Both the position numbers and the translations under genes were made by a program. This document shows, piece after piece, positions 25,738 to 33,636 of a stretch of 64,000 bases of DNA; positions within the stretch are counted from its first letter, which is position 1, and every line of letters begins with the position of its first letter. The stretch is from Solwaraspora sp. WMMD406. GTDB lineage: Bacteria > Actinomycetota > Actinomycetes > Mycobacteriales > Micromonosporaceae. The DNA is taken from positions 2,418,001-2,482,000 of the forward strand of contig NZ_JARUBF010000001.1 in NCBI RefSeq assembly GCF_029626025.1. Reading direction: 5' to 3'. The notes beneath the pieces were generated by a model, which had not been told where the DNA came from, ran no database searches, and worked only from the letters and a program-made list of their open reading frames with translations.

Positions 25738-26340
25738 ATGGCAGCAACCGGTCCCGACCTCGTCGGCAAGCCGTTGACGATCACCGAACGGGCGCGGCGG
25801 GCGCAGTTCGTCCAGGTGACCATCGACCTCGTCGCCGAGCACGGGTATCCTGGCGCGTCGCTGGCCCGGATCGCCGAGGCCGCCGGCGTCTCCAAAGCGG
25901 CCGTGCTCTACCACTTCCCGACCAAGGACGCGGTGGTCCGAGCCGCCTACCAGACGGTGATCGGCGCACTCACCACCGCGGTCGGCGCGGCCGTGGCGGA
26001 CCATTCGAGTGCCGCCGCCCTCTACGCCTACGTCCGTACGCTGGTCGGCCACCTCGCCGCCCGGACCGACCACGCACGCATGATCATCGAGGCGATCACC
26101 GCTGGTGCCGGGATCACCGACAGCCCGGACGACCGGGGTCGCCGGGCGGCGGTCGCGGGGCTGATCGACGCGGCGAAGGCGGCCGGCGACTACCGCGCCG
26201 ACGTCGATTCCCGCAGTACGGCCGTGATCGTCAACGGGGCGATCGACGCGATCGTGGCCCAGCGGCTCGCGGATTCCGGGTTTGACGCGGTCGGGGCCGC
26301 CGACACCCTCGTCGACCTGCTCGACAGGTCGTTGCGCTAG
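25738..26340 (+). CDS. TetR-family transcriptional regulator
   Basis: A 200-residue repressor. The N-terminal HTH reads VTIDLVAEHGYPGASLARIAEAAGVSKAAVLYHFPTKDAVVRA, quoted here as GASLARIAEAAGV and SKAAVLYHFPTKD, a textbook TetR_N domain. The C-terminal part is an all-helical ligand domain. I used the ATG at 25738. A TTG at 25720 is also in frame, and neither has a strong ribosome site. It is divergent from the hydrolase at 24654, whose expression it probably controls through the sites at 25676-25727. The ligand is unknown. Confidence 0.9.
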   Translation: MAATGPDLVGKPLTITERARRAQFVQVTIDLVAEHGYPGASLARIAEAAGVSKAAVLYHFPTKDAVVRAAYQTVIGALTTAVGAAVADHSSAAALYAYVRTLVGHLAARTDHARMIIEAITAGAGITDSPDDRGRRAAVAGLIDAAKAAGDYRADVDSRSTAVIVNGAIDAIVAQRLADSGFDAVGAADTLVDLLDRSLR

Positions 26341-26381
26341 CGGCCCGGTACACCCGCCGACTCGACCAGAGCGATCATATT

Positions 26382-26428
26382 GCGAGACGGCGTCTCTGTT
26401 GACGGTCGAGGCGGTGCTGGCTTAGGCT
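26382..26428 (+). promoter_or_regulatory. operator A (IclR-type palindrome) and promoter
   Basis: GCGAGACGGCGTCTCT (26382-26397) contains the perfect inner palindrome AGACG-GC-GTCT-type core. It is the most symmetric of six related sites (also at 36641, 37783, 40688, 53916 and 55308). Two bases further is a sigma-70-like -35 TTGACG (26399-26404), then 18 bp, then TAGGCT (26423-26428). The operator directly upstream of the -35 fits an activator or a dual regulator. Confidence 0.65.
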
Positions 26429-26461
26429 GGCGGTACGACCACATAGCCGCAGGAGAACGCC

Positions 26462-26587
26462 ATGATCCGAGTTCCGCAAGGCTCTGGATTGCTGGTGCGC
26501 GGTTACGAGGAGCCGCTGCGGGTCCACCCGCCGCGCGAGGGCATGCGCCCCGGGACCGCTGCCGGGGACCCGCAGACCCCGTTCTGA
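26462..26587 (+). CDS. 41-residue peptide, first gene after operator A
   Basis: The ATG has AGGAG six bases upstream and lies about 33 bp after a recognisable promoter, so translation is likely. The product begins MIRVPQGSGLLVRGYEEPLR and ends GTAAGDPQTPF. It has no signal peptide, cysteine or membrane segment, and it is rich in Pro, Gly and Arg with a single Tyr. A TauD-type dioxygenase gene follows 165 bp downstream. It could be a leader peptide, a small regulatory protein, or the substrate of the oxygenase. I do not recognise its family. No second good ORF lies in the 165-bp spacer. Confidence 0.55.
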   Translation: MIRVPQGSGLLVRGYEEPLRVHPPREGMRPGTAAGDPQTPF

Positions 26588-26752
26588 TTTCCAGAGTCCC
26601 GCCGACCCGTCGCCCACCCGTCACGTGTGCGCCGCCGGTCCGGCGGGAAGCCACCCTGTCTGACACACCGGTACAGCGGACGCCACCCGCGTCGCACCGG
26701 GACACCGGCAACTCTCTTCCATCAGAATCGACGACCCTCGGAGCGCATCACC

Positions 26753-27823
26753 ATGACGACCGCAATCGACCTCGCCCCGATCTCCGGCCCGTCCGCCTGG
26801 CGCGGCGACGAGCTGGCCACCACCACCGAATGGATCTACCAGCTCAGTGACGCCGAGCGGACCGAGTTGGAGACCGTCGGCCGGCAGTTCGTCGCCGACG
26901 ACCCCGACCTGCGTACGGTCACCGCCGCCGACTACCCGCTGCCGGTCTGCGCCGGCCTCAACGCCGAGTGCGCGCAGCAGATGGACTCCGGGCGCGGCTT
27001 CATCCTGGTGCGCGGGCTGCGCACCGAGGAGTACGGCGACACCCTCGCCGGTGCCATCTTCTTCCTGATGGGCCTGCACCTCGGCGTACCGATGGCGCAG
27101 AACCAGATGGGCGACGTCCTCGACCACGTCATCGCCACCTCCAACAAGACCCTCGACGACCCGTCGGCGCTGCCGTCGCGGGTCCGGGACCGGCTGCCGT
27201 TCCACTCCGACAGCTCCGACGTGGTCGCGCTGATGTGCCTGCGCGCGGCGAAGGATGGCGGGGCGAGCAGCCTGGTCAGCGGCACCACCATCTACAACGA
27301 GATCCTGCGCCGCCGGCCGGACCTGGCGCCGCTGCTGTTCGAGCCGTGGCATTGGGACTGGTACAAGCAGGACCACGACGCCCCGGCGAACACCTACCTG
27401 TCGCCGATTTGCAGCTACGTCGACGGCATCTTCAGCACGTACGCCGGCAGCTCGATGATCTTCTCGGCGCAGGACTACCCGGAGGTGCCCCGGCTCACCG
27501 AGGCACAGATCGAGTTGCTGCACCTCTACGACGAGATCGCCCAAGAGCCGGGCCTGGCCCTGGACATGGACTTCCAGCCCGGCGACGTGCAGTGGCTGCT
27601 GAACTACGCCGCCCTGCACTCGCGGACCGGCTACGTCGACTTCCCGGAGCCGGAGCGCCGCCGCCACCTGTTGCGGCTGTGGCTCAAGCGCGACGTCGGC
27701 CGGCCGCTGGTGGACGGCTTCGGCAAGAACGTCGTCACCGACCGGGGCGCGGCCGACGTGGTGCCGGGCGGTCGGTTCCAGATCGCCGAGGCGGTCGTGC
27801 CGAACTTCGAGTGGGGCAACTGA
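26753..27823 (+). CDS. TauD/TfdA-family Fe(II)/2-oxoglutarate dioxygenase
   Basis: A 356-residue oxygenase. The facial triad is visible as PFHSDSSD (H151 and D153) and the distal H289 in NYAALHSRTGYVDFPEPERRR, whose nearby arginine would bind 2-oxoglutarate. The length and the segment RGFILVRGLR match the TauD superfamily, including a branch with many uncharacterised catabolic members. The ATG has GGAG nine bases upstream. It shares operator A with the peptide gene and so probably belongs to the same regulon as the P450 locus. Hydroxylation leading to dealkylation or desulfonation of a small organic compound is the usual chemistry. The substrate is unknown. Confidence 0.88.
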   Translation: MTTAIDLAPISGPSAWRGDELATTTEWIYQLSDAERTELETVGRQFVADDPDLRTVTAADYPLPVCAGLNAECAQQMDSGRGFILVRGLRTEEYGDTLAGAIFFLMGLHLGVPMAQNQMGDVLDHVIATSNKTLDDPSALPSRVRDRLPFHSDSSDVVALMCLRAAKDGGASSLVSGTTIYNEILRRRPDLAPLLFEPWHWDWYKQDHDAPANTYLSPICSYVDGIFSTYAGSSMIFSAQDYPEVPRLTEAQIELLHLYDEIAQEPGLALDMDFQPGDVQWLLNYAALHSRTGYVDFPEPERRRHLLRLWLKRDVGRPLVDGFGKNVVTDRGAADVVPGGRFQIAEAVVPNFEWGN

Positions 27824-27841
27824 CCACTTCCGATACGTGGA

Positions 27842-27879
27842 CGGTCCGCCGCGCTCCAAAGTCGTAGCGCGGCGGACCG
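27842..27879 (+). terminator. 14-bp perfect hairpin after the TauD gene
   Basis: CGGTCCGCCGCGCT (27842-27855) pairs exactly with 27866-27879 across a 10-nt loop, 19 bases after the TauD stop. It is a strong, U-poor terminator candidate. The 210 bases that follow (27880-28090) contain no convincing gene. Confidence 0.75.
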
Positions 27880-28090
27880 CCCGCATTTCTGCAACCCTGC
27901 CATCCGCTCTACGGGCCATGAAATTTGAGTGGCGTGAACGGGCTGGAGTGCGGTTACGCGCCAATGGGGACGATCTATCCGTCGCTTGTGCCTTGCGGTC
28001 TGCCAGCCGTCCGTTCGGTGCCGGTGGCTTTGCTCCGGCCAAGCTGGGCGGCCACGACTGCGCCTGCATGGGCTGCGCAAGTAACCCAAA

Positions 28091-28540
28091 CTATGACCAG
28101 CCGCTGAGTGCGAAAGGTGCCCGGTCCTGGAACGCATTTACGCAGGCGGCGGTGTACGGGTAGGTGTTGGTCGGCAGCATGTCAGCGGGAAACCATGCGA
28201 TCTTGGCGCACTTGTGCGGTTCGGCGTTGACCGGCTCGCCGTGCCGGCTTTGGTCGAAGGCCACGGCGAAGGCGAGGCCGACGCGGGCGAGGCCGCTGGA
28301 GTTGCGGTGGTGCACCGTGGTGACCAACTGTGGCTCCGAAGGGCTGAGGCGCACACCTATTTCCTCATCGGCCTCGCGGACGATGGCGGTGACCGCGTGT
28401 TCGCCTTGCTCCAGCTTCCCGGATGGAAGATTCCACTGGCCGTCCGCGTAGCCGGTTCCTTCGCGCAGCGCGAGTAAGAGATGGTCGGCGCGGGTGAGTA
28501 GGAGCAGCACATCAACCGGGTGCGCGGGGAGGGCGGTCAC
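28091..28540 (-). CDS. NUDIX hydrolase
   Basis: A 149-residue NUDIX protein. The signature GKLEQGEHAVTAIVREADEE plus IGV matches G-x5-E-x7-REUxEExGU completely, and the opening VDVLLLLTRADHLLLALREG is the usual first strand. The GTG at 28540 is the likely start, 12 bases after the stop of the kinase remnant. An earlier start would extend through non-homologous sequence. NUDIX enzymes cleave nucleoside diphosphates linked to another group, such as dNTPs, NADH, ADP-ribose or CDP-alcohols. It appears intact although the neighbouring genes are decayed, and was probably once co-transcribed with the kinase. Confidence 0.88.
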   Translation of the reverse strand: MTALPAHPVDVLLLLTRADHLLLALREGTGYADGQWNLPSGKLEQGEHAVTAIVREADEEIGVRLSPSEPQLVTTVHHRNSSGLARVGLAFAVAFDQSRHGEPVNAEPHKCAKIAWFPADMLPTNTYPYTAACVNAFQDRAPFALSGWS

Positions 28541-28551
28541 GCTGGCCGAGG

Positions 28552-29007
28552 TTAGCCGGTCGTGCCAGGTAGTAGTGGGTCGACCCGCCGGGCGATCCAT
28601 GCCACGCGGGCGGCGGTGTCGATCCCGGTGGGCACGTCGGTCAGCGGTAGGTTCACGTTGGCGCAGGTTGCGCGGAGTGCCTCGGCGGTTTCGGCTTGGA
28701 GGTGGGCGACCTTGGCTCGCATCGGGTCGTTGGGATGGTCGAAGCGGTCGGATAGGTAGAAGACCGCGTCGTAGGTAGTAGGTGCCCATGTGCGGCAGAA
28801 CGTAGCTATCGCGTCGAGTACGGCGGCGTCAGGGCTGCCGGGTGCGGGGGCGAGGATCATGCGGGCGTAGGCGAGAACGTCGACCACCGTCTTGTCGCAG
28901 ATGAGGAGCTGTTGATGGCGGGCGGCGCGCAGCGTCGTGGACAGGTGCGCGGCGAACAGGTCCACTTCGCAGGTCAGGTCGAAGTTGCCCTTGCCGTGAA
29001 TGACGTT
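28552..29007 (-). pseudogene. 5'-truncated AAA/NadR-like nucleotide kinase
   Basis: About 150 residues of the C-terminal part of a small P-loop kinase remain: EVDLFAAHLSTTLRAARHQQ, LICDKTVVDVLAYARMIL, VFYLSDRFDHPNDPMR. The frame stays open upstream to 29280, but that part is antisense to the transposase remnant and not homologous. The N-terminal Walker A loop is missing, so the enzyme should be inactive. The break coincides with the left side of the IS3-type remnant, which suggests that insertion removed the 5' end. It is followed directly by the NUDIX gene. Confidence 0.65.
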
Positions 29008-29590
29008 TCCTCGATGAAGGGCCCTCCCTGTCACGCTTAGATGAGACAGCCCGTTGACCGTTGACACTCTTCCTGGACGGTCGCGAGGAGAGATCATCAG
29101 CATGACGTCGAAGCCCAGTGAGAGCCCTGATCCGGACGCCCGGCCCCAGCGGCGGACATTCAGCGCGGAATTCAAAGCCGGGATCCTGGACGAGTACGAC
29201 GCGGCCCCGGACGCGGCGGCTCGCGGGGCGATCCTGCGCCGGGAACGGCTGTATGGGTCACCCATTCTGGACTGGCGCAAGGCCCGGGACGCCGGAGCCG
29301 CGGCCGGCCTGACGGACCGCCGTCAAGCGGCCGCGCGGGCGGCGAAGAAGACCGAGAACGCTGAACTTGCCCGGCTGCAACGGCAGAACGCCCGACTGTA
29401 GGCCGAACTGTCCAAAACCAAGACAGCTCTGAACATCATGGGGAAACCGCACGCGCTCTTGGAACTGCTCTTCGAGAGCGCGGATTCCCCGCCGATGCCC
29501 AGCCCGTCCTCGTCGAGGCGTTCGAGGCGTTGACACCGGTGTGGGGCATCGCCCGAGCGTGCCGGCAGGCACCACGAGTCGGCCGCTTAG
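29008..29590 (+). mobile_element. IS3-family insertion sequence remnant
   Basis: The element holds an orfA-like transposase (from 29102) with an internal stop, and only the first 20 or so codons of an orfB-like frame near 29530 (LTPVWGIARACRQAPR, compare the usual LTPVxGxxAAC start of IS3 orfB). The rest of orfB, with its DDE domain, is absent. The left limit near 29008 is set by the end of kinase homology. The right limit near 29590 is approximate. No terminal inverted repeats could be confirmed. It is immobile by itself. Confidence 0.65.
29102..29533 (+). pseudogene. IS3-type transposase orfA with nonsense mutation
   Basis: The ATG at 29102 opens RRTFSAEFKAGILDEYDAAP, the HTH_Tnp_1 (IS3 OrfA) start, and continues to LARLQRQNARL. 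A TAG at 29399-29401 interrupts it, and the same frame continues as AELSKTKTALNIMGKPHALL to the TGA at 29531, which matches the intact family's C-terminus. A single nonsense change therefore inactivated the gene. GGAG lies before the ATG. Confidence 0.7.
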
Positions 29591-29708
29591 CTCCCCGGAA
29601 GAGCATCCCGGCTGGTCGCGAGGGCGGCGGCGCGTTCGTCGAGCCGGCTCATCAGAAGAACGCGTGGGCGGCGAACTCGGCGTGGGTGGCCGCCGCAGGT
29701 CCTGGCGG

Positions 29709-30262
29709 TCAGTGGTCGCGGCCGAGAAGGATGTGTGGATAGCCCTTGTTCACCGGTTGGCCCAGTTCGATATCGAGGGAGGCGATGAACGCGTCCAGGC
29801 GCTGCGTGGCGTCGCCGACGTCCACGGCCTCACCCTTGAACTCGAACTCGACGAAGTCGCCAGCGTCCACCACGTGGTCGAGGACGATCTCCACGTCGGG
29901 CAGGGTCCATGCCTCGCGGGTCTTGTCAACAGTCACGAGAGGTTGGAAGTCCAGCGATTCCAGCAGGAGGCGGACGGCCTCGGCATCCCCGACGCGGGTC
30001 TCGTACTCGTCGGCATGGGTCTTGACGATGGCAGCAACGGGGTGCCAGCGCTTGAAGTTGATCGATGCTCCGTGGTCTTCGTTGCGGATACGCAGCCACT
30101 CGGAGATCACCGTCGGAGCGAGAAAGTCGCGGTGCGGGGCGTTGTAGTAGGCGTCGACCTGTCGGGTGGGCTCGGCGGGTTCGCGCCGAGTTCGGTGAGC
30201 CTGGCCCTGAGGACCTCGGCGTCGGCCAGGCGGTACTTCTTCTCGACCTCGATGTAGCGCAC
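29709..30262 (-). pseudogene. CYTH-domain (class IV adenylate cyclase-like) gene with one frameshift
   Basis: Read on the minus strand, a GTG at 30262 with AGGAA upstream opens MRYIEVEKKYRLADAEVLRA (GTG as Met), the E-x-E-x-K metal/triphosphate motif of CYTH proteins. About 27 codons in, near 30181-30184, the frame shifts. The continuation is EPTRQVDAYYNAPHRDF, then ISEWLRIRNED and NFKRWHP to the stop at 29709. Adding one G at the break restores a continuous protein of about 184 residues, the normal size of CyaB-like enzymes. This is either a real mutation or a sequencing error. CYTH proteins bind triphosphates (cAMP synthesis, thiamine triphosphatase or unknown roles). The next gene upstream is an aldo/keto reductase, 13 bp away. 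Confidence 0.7.
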
Positions 30263-30275
30263 GGTGTTGTTCCTA

Positions 30276-31340
30276 TCAGTCGATGTACGGGTTGTCGTGG
30301 AGCACGGCGCGGATCTGCGTGATGTCGTCGGCGTGGAGTGGATGGTCTAGGGCGGTGAGGACGGTGTCGATCTGCTCAGCGTTCCGGAAGCCGACGAGGA
30401 TCGCGGCGTCAGGGGAGTGGTGCAGGGCGTACTGCACGCAGAGCCGCGCCATGTTGGCGGGGCTGTGTCCGTATCGGTGGCGCAGGGGCGCGAGGCGGGC
30501 GTGGAGCTGACGGCGGTTGTCCGGCGTGAAAGTTGGGTCGGCGCGGCGGTGGTCGCCAGTGCTGTACTGCCGCTGGTCAGGGTCGGACCCGGCTTGGAGC
30601 AGAAGGCCCTGCCCGAGGACTTGCTTGATCAGGACGCCCAGGCCGTCGCGGCGGGCGAAGCGGAAGATGTCGGTCTCATGGTCGGCGTAGAGCGGGCTGA
30701 GGAGGTTGTAACGGGTGGTGATCACGTCGGGGCGCAACTGGTCGTACAGGTGCAGCCAGCGGCGTGTCTCGGCCGCTTGCGGCCCGTCGGTGGCGGCCCA
30801 TTCCTCGGCGAATCGGTGTGGTGCGCGCATGCCGACCGCGTGGATCACTCCCTGGGCCCGCCAGGTCTGAATGAGGTCGGCCGCGTCAAGCAGGTACCGG
30901 TCGTCAGGGCCGAAGTCGCTGCTGTGGAGGAAGTAGATGTCGAGGTGGTCGGTGCCGACGTTGTCCAGGGTGGTGGCGAGTTGCGCGCGCATCTGCGCAG
31001 GGTGGTAGGCGTGGCGGGCGGTGCCGGCGAAGTAGCCGACCTTGCTGGAGATGGTCAGGTCCTGCCGAGGGACGAGGCGGAGAAGCCGGCCAAGGAGGCG
31101 TTCGGAGTGGCCAAGGCCGTAGACGTCGGCGGTGTCGTAGAGCGTTACGCCTCGTTCCAGGGCGTGTACGAGTCCGGCGAAGGCTGCGTCGGGGTCGACG
31201 TCGTCCCAGCCGATCGGGGCGCCTCGGTTGGTGATGGGGCCGCCGATGGTCCAGCAACCGGCCCCGATGACGGAGACGTCGGCGTTGAGGCCGACGAGAA
31301 GGCGGCGCGGTAGGAGGATCATGGTGTCGGATCCGCTCAT
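30276..31340 (-). CDS. aldo/keto reductase family protein
   Basis: A 354-residue NADPH-dependent oxidoreductase. The TIM-barrel motifs are GVTLYDTADVYGLGHSER (catalytic Asp and Tyr), LTISSKVGYF (Lys) and LDIYFLHSSD (His), and near the end PDAAILVGFRNAEQI, which corresponds to the cofactor-binding tail. The ATG at 31340 overlaps the stop of the upstream coupled ORF (ATGA). It appears intact amid decayed neighbours (the CYTH gene, IS remnant and APH/XRE remnants). It has the usual family length. The physiological carbonyl substrate is unknown. Confidence 0.88.
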   Translation of the reverse strand: MSGSDTMILLPRRLLVGLNADVSVIGAGCWTIGGPITNRGAPIGWDDVDPDAAFAGLVHALERGVTLYDTADVYGLGHSERLLGRLLRLVPRQDLTISSKVGYFAGTARHAYHPAQMRAQLATTLDNVGTDHLDIYFLHSSDFGPDDRYLLDAADLIQTWRAQGVIHAVGMRAPHRFAEEWAATDGPQAAETRRWLHLYDQLRPDVITTRYNLLSPLYADHETDIFRFARRDGLGVLIKQVLGQGLLLQAGSDPDQRQYSTGDHRRADPTFTPDNRRQLHARLAPLRHRYGHSPANMARLCVQYALHHSPDAAILVGFRNAEQIDTVLTALDHPLHADDITQIRAVLHDNPYID

Positions 31341-31826
31341 GTGCCGCACGGATCGGTTGCGTTGATCAGCTGCCAGCTGCGGGTGGCGGTCCAGCGGCGG
31401 TGTTCGTGCCGGAGGACGTCCCGGCGGTCGGCTGGGAGGGCTGCGGCGACTGCGGCGACGACCGGTTCCAGGTCGCTGCGCAACTGGATCAGGCGGGCAT
31501 CGGCTGCGGCTTGGCATCGCGCGTCGAGCTCACCATCGTCTGCGTCGTACGGATCGGTGCTGGGCAGGTCGTCGAGCATCGCGCCGAGTAGCTGGTAGGC
31601 GGCGTCCTTCAGCAGCCGGCGCAGGTCGCGGACCATGGTGTAGGGCTGGCCGGTGAGGATCTTCTCCAACGACTTGAGGGTGTAGTCCAGCGCGAAGTGC
31701 GAGCCGCGCCTTTCCGCAGGGCCACGGCTGCCCGCAACGGCGGCACAACCAGAGCGGACGCAGCGGCAGATGCTCCGTCGGTACTGCCCGGCCCAGTTCC
31801 GCCGGGCTTGCTCCGTTGCCGATCAT
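31337..31826 (-). pseudogene. hypothetical protein, probably one frameshifted gene
   Basis: Two frames on the minus strand fit end to end. From the ATG at 31826 runs LPLRPLWLCRRCGQPWPC, with four cysteines of a kind seen in short actinobacterial hypotheticals. Near 31690 the homologous-looking text moves to another frame as LDYTLKSLEKILTGQPYTMV and continues to the stop at 31337. Removing one base near GCGCTGGAC would join them into a protein of about 162 residues. The start overlaps the 52-residue ORF (TGATG), and the end overlaps the aldo/keto reductase (ATGA), so the three look co-translated. If the frames are separate, the second would start at a TTG at 31669. No function is assigned. Confidence 0.45.
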
Positions 31827-31984
31827 CAGCGGTCGCGCTTCCGCGCCTGCTGCTCGAACACGATTCGCCAGACGTGCGTCAGCAGCGGCAGATCGGCCAC
31901 CGGCCGTTCCACCGGTTGATCGCAATCCGTGAGGTCGCGGGACAGTTCACCGGTCGCGGCATACCGCGAGATATACACGGTCAT
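31826..31984 (-). CDS. 52-residue hypothetical protein
   Basis: The ATG at 31984 opens MTVYISRYAATGELSRDLTD, and the protein ends HVWRIVFEQQARKRDR. The stop overlaps the ATG of the next minus-strand frame in a TGATG junction, which supports translation. There is no strong ribosome site, but a 13-bp hairpin lies 32 bases upstream. There is one cysteine and no membrane segment. I do not recognise the family. It may be the head of a small operon with the frameshifted hypothetical gene and the aldo/keto reductase. Confidence 0.5.
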   Translation of the reverse strand: MTVYISRYAATGELSRDLTDCDQPVERPVADLPLLTHVWRIVFEQQARKRDR

Positions 31985-32015
31985 GGCCGACCCCGGACCG
32001 GCGCTGGCCCCGGTG

Positions 32016-32053
32016 CGTGGTGGGCTTGCCTACGCGCCGACAAGCCCACCACG
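32016..32053. terminator. 13-bp perfect hairpin in the intergenic stretch
   Basis: CGTGGTGGGCTTG (32016-32028) pairs exactly with 32041-32053 across a 12-nt loop. It lies upstream of the 52-residue minus-strand ORF. There is no T tract. It could be a terminator or a regulatory stem. The stretch 31985-32390 shows no other convincing gene. Confidence 0.5.
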
Positions 32054-32390
32054 GTCGGCCAGCGGCAGGGAGCGGACCGCCGGTCACCAGCCCTCGCAGC
32101 CTCGGTGGCAGTACGCGAACGGGGAGTCACCCGTGCGGCCGACGGGGTGCCGGGCGTGAGCACTTGCCGGTGGGTCGGGTCGCCTTCCGACCTGCCGCCC
32201 AATGGCACGTCCATCTGGATCTCCCTGGCGTGTGAGTGCCGCTGGCCCGTCGGCGTGCCATGGAGTCGAGGTGAACCTGGACTGGCCCGCCGACGTGTTC
32301 TGCGTTAACGATCGCCGGAATGTCAGGGCGGAAATAGACGCACGGTGGTGGGCCACGGTGCACATCACCGTGTCTGAACTGGGCTGACGC

Positions 32391-32419
32391 CTAGGGGACG
32401 GGCGGCACACGTCCCCTAG
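32391..32419 (-). terminator. terminator hairpin after the phosphotransferase remnant
   Basis: CTAGGGGACG (32391-32400) and CGTCCCCTAG (32410-32419) form a perfect 10-bp stem with a 9-nt loop, 16 bases beyond the stop of the minus-strand phosphotransferase remnant. It fits a rho-independent-like terminator for that strand. Confidence 0.6.
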
Positions 32420-32435
32420 ACCTGGAAGGCTCGCT

Positions 32436-32984
32436 TCAGAGGATCCGCCACTGGCGCAGATCCGCCCCGTCGTCAACGAGGCCGGCAATCCGGCGATGCA
32501 CTTCGTAGGCGGCCTCGGTTCCGGGGCGGGACTTTCGGGCGTTGGTAGCGATCATTTGCAGCTCGCGTAGCTGGCACAGCTCCTCGAACTGGGACCAGGA
32601 GGTGACATCCCAGCCGTAGGCGGCGGTGAAATCGGCGAAGGCTCCCTGGCCGGGCGGGTCGAATCGGCGGCAGTGGACAGCGACCGTAGCGATGTCCCAC
32701 TCCCTGGGTCCGAGGGCGGCACCGTCCCAGTCAGCCAGTACGGGCGTACCGTCGAAGCGCCGCAGCGCGTTACGGATCTGCGGATCAGCCTGGATCAGGC
32801 TCGTACCCAGGGGAAACCGCATTGCTTCCCAGCTCACCGCCAGCGTCTCAAGCCGGCCCATCAGCAGATCCTGTTCCTTGCCGTTCAGGACCTCAGACCG
32901 GGCGACGGACCATTCGATGCTGCGGATCGGTCGCAGTACCGGCAGCGGCACCGGCGGAGCCGGCAGGGCGTGCCTCAGCCACAT
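32436..32984 (-). pseudogene. truncated aminoglycoside-phosphotransferase-family protein
   Basis: About 170 residues of the C-lobe of an APH-like kinase. FDGTPVLADWDGAALGPREW carries the DFD-type magnesium motif (here DWD), followed by the helices WDIATVAVHCRRFDPPGQG and AYGWDVTSW. The N-lobe is absent, and the catalytic HGDxHxxN reads QADPQIRN, so the catalytic residues are lost. At its 5' end the frame runs straight into the XRE regulator remnant without a spacer, as expected if one deletion removed the regulator's 3' end and the kinase's 5' end. The product should be inactive. Confidence 0.7.
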
Positions 32985-33636
32985 CTCCGAGCCGCATCAA
33001 CGCATCAGCGCACATCGTCGCCAGCAACGCCGCCACCCCGGACAGCCGGGACTGGACCGCCGCCGGCTGCCGCCGCAGCGACAGCATCTGAACCTCGCGG
33101 CAGTCGGCAGCCAGAAACGACAGCATGACCTCGGGCGAAGCCGAGGGGTAGACCCTCATGTGCTCGCTGGCGGACTCTTCGATCAACTCTAGTTGTGGAG
33201 GAGCGACGCTCGACGCCGCCAGAGCCTCGTCCAATCCCAGACGAAGTCTCACCATATCGCTGACCTCCACGCTGGTACCCACACCGGCCAGCGACCGGTC
33301 CGCTCCACCCTCCACGGCGACACGGCCAAGGTCAACAGGCACAACAGCGTCCTCGTCGCGGCCGAGCCCCATCGCCGGACGCGGAATGCTCAGACCGTCG
33401 GCTATCCGTTCCAACACCTCGTAGGCCGTGACCTGCCGGACGCCCTTGGCTATCTCAGCAGCGCGGTTGGACGAGACACCGACAAGAGCTGCGATCCTGC
33501 CGTACGACACGCCCCGCGCGTGGAGGAAGCGGAAGACAGCAGTGACATCGCGCCGCCGCAGAGACTCGCTGATCGGTCGGCCGTTCCACAATCCCGAGTT
33601 CCACCACTCAGGGTCCACCTGCACGGCCACGAGCAC
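32893..33636 (-). pseudogene. 3'-truncated XRE-type regulator
   Basis: The GTG at 33636 (or 33630) opens the conserved start of a large actinobacterial regulator group: ISESLRRRDVTAVFRFLHAR, GVSYGRIAALVGVSSNRAAE, YEVLERIADGLSIPRPAMGL. These proteins normally have about 400 residues with a C-terminal TPR-like half. Here recognisable homology ends near 32985 (LMRLGDVAEAR), followed by 20 or so random residues in a frame that overlaps the phosphotransferase remnant. The HTH is intact, so a shortened DNA-binding protein might still be made. Confidence 0.65.

Noticed and set aside
26588-26752. A second small peptide gene between the 41-residue ORF and the TauD gene
   Set aside because: No start codon with a ribosome site followed by a reasonable frame is present in this spacer.
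31697-32308. 203-codon plus-strand frame in the island
   Set aside because: It is antisense to the coupled minus-strand ORFs, is rich in Arg/Pro/Ala and has no recognisable motif or ribosome site.
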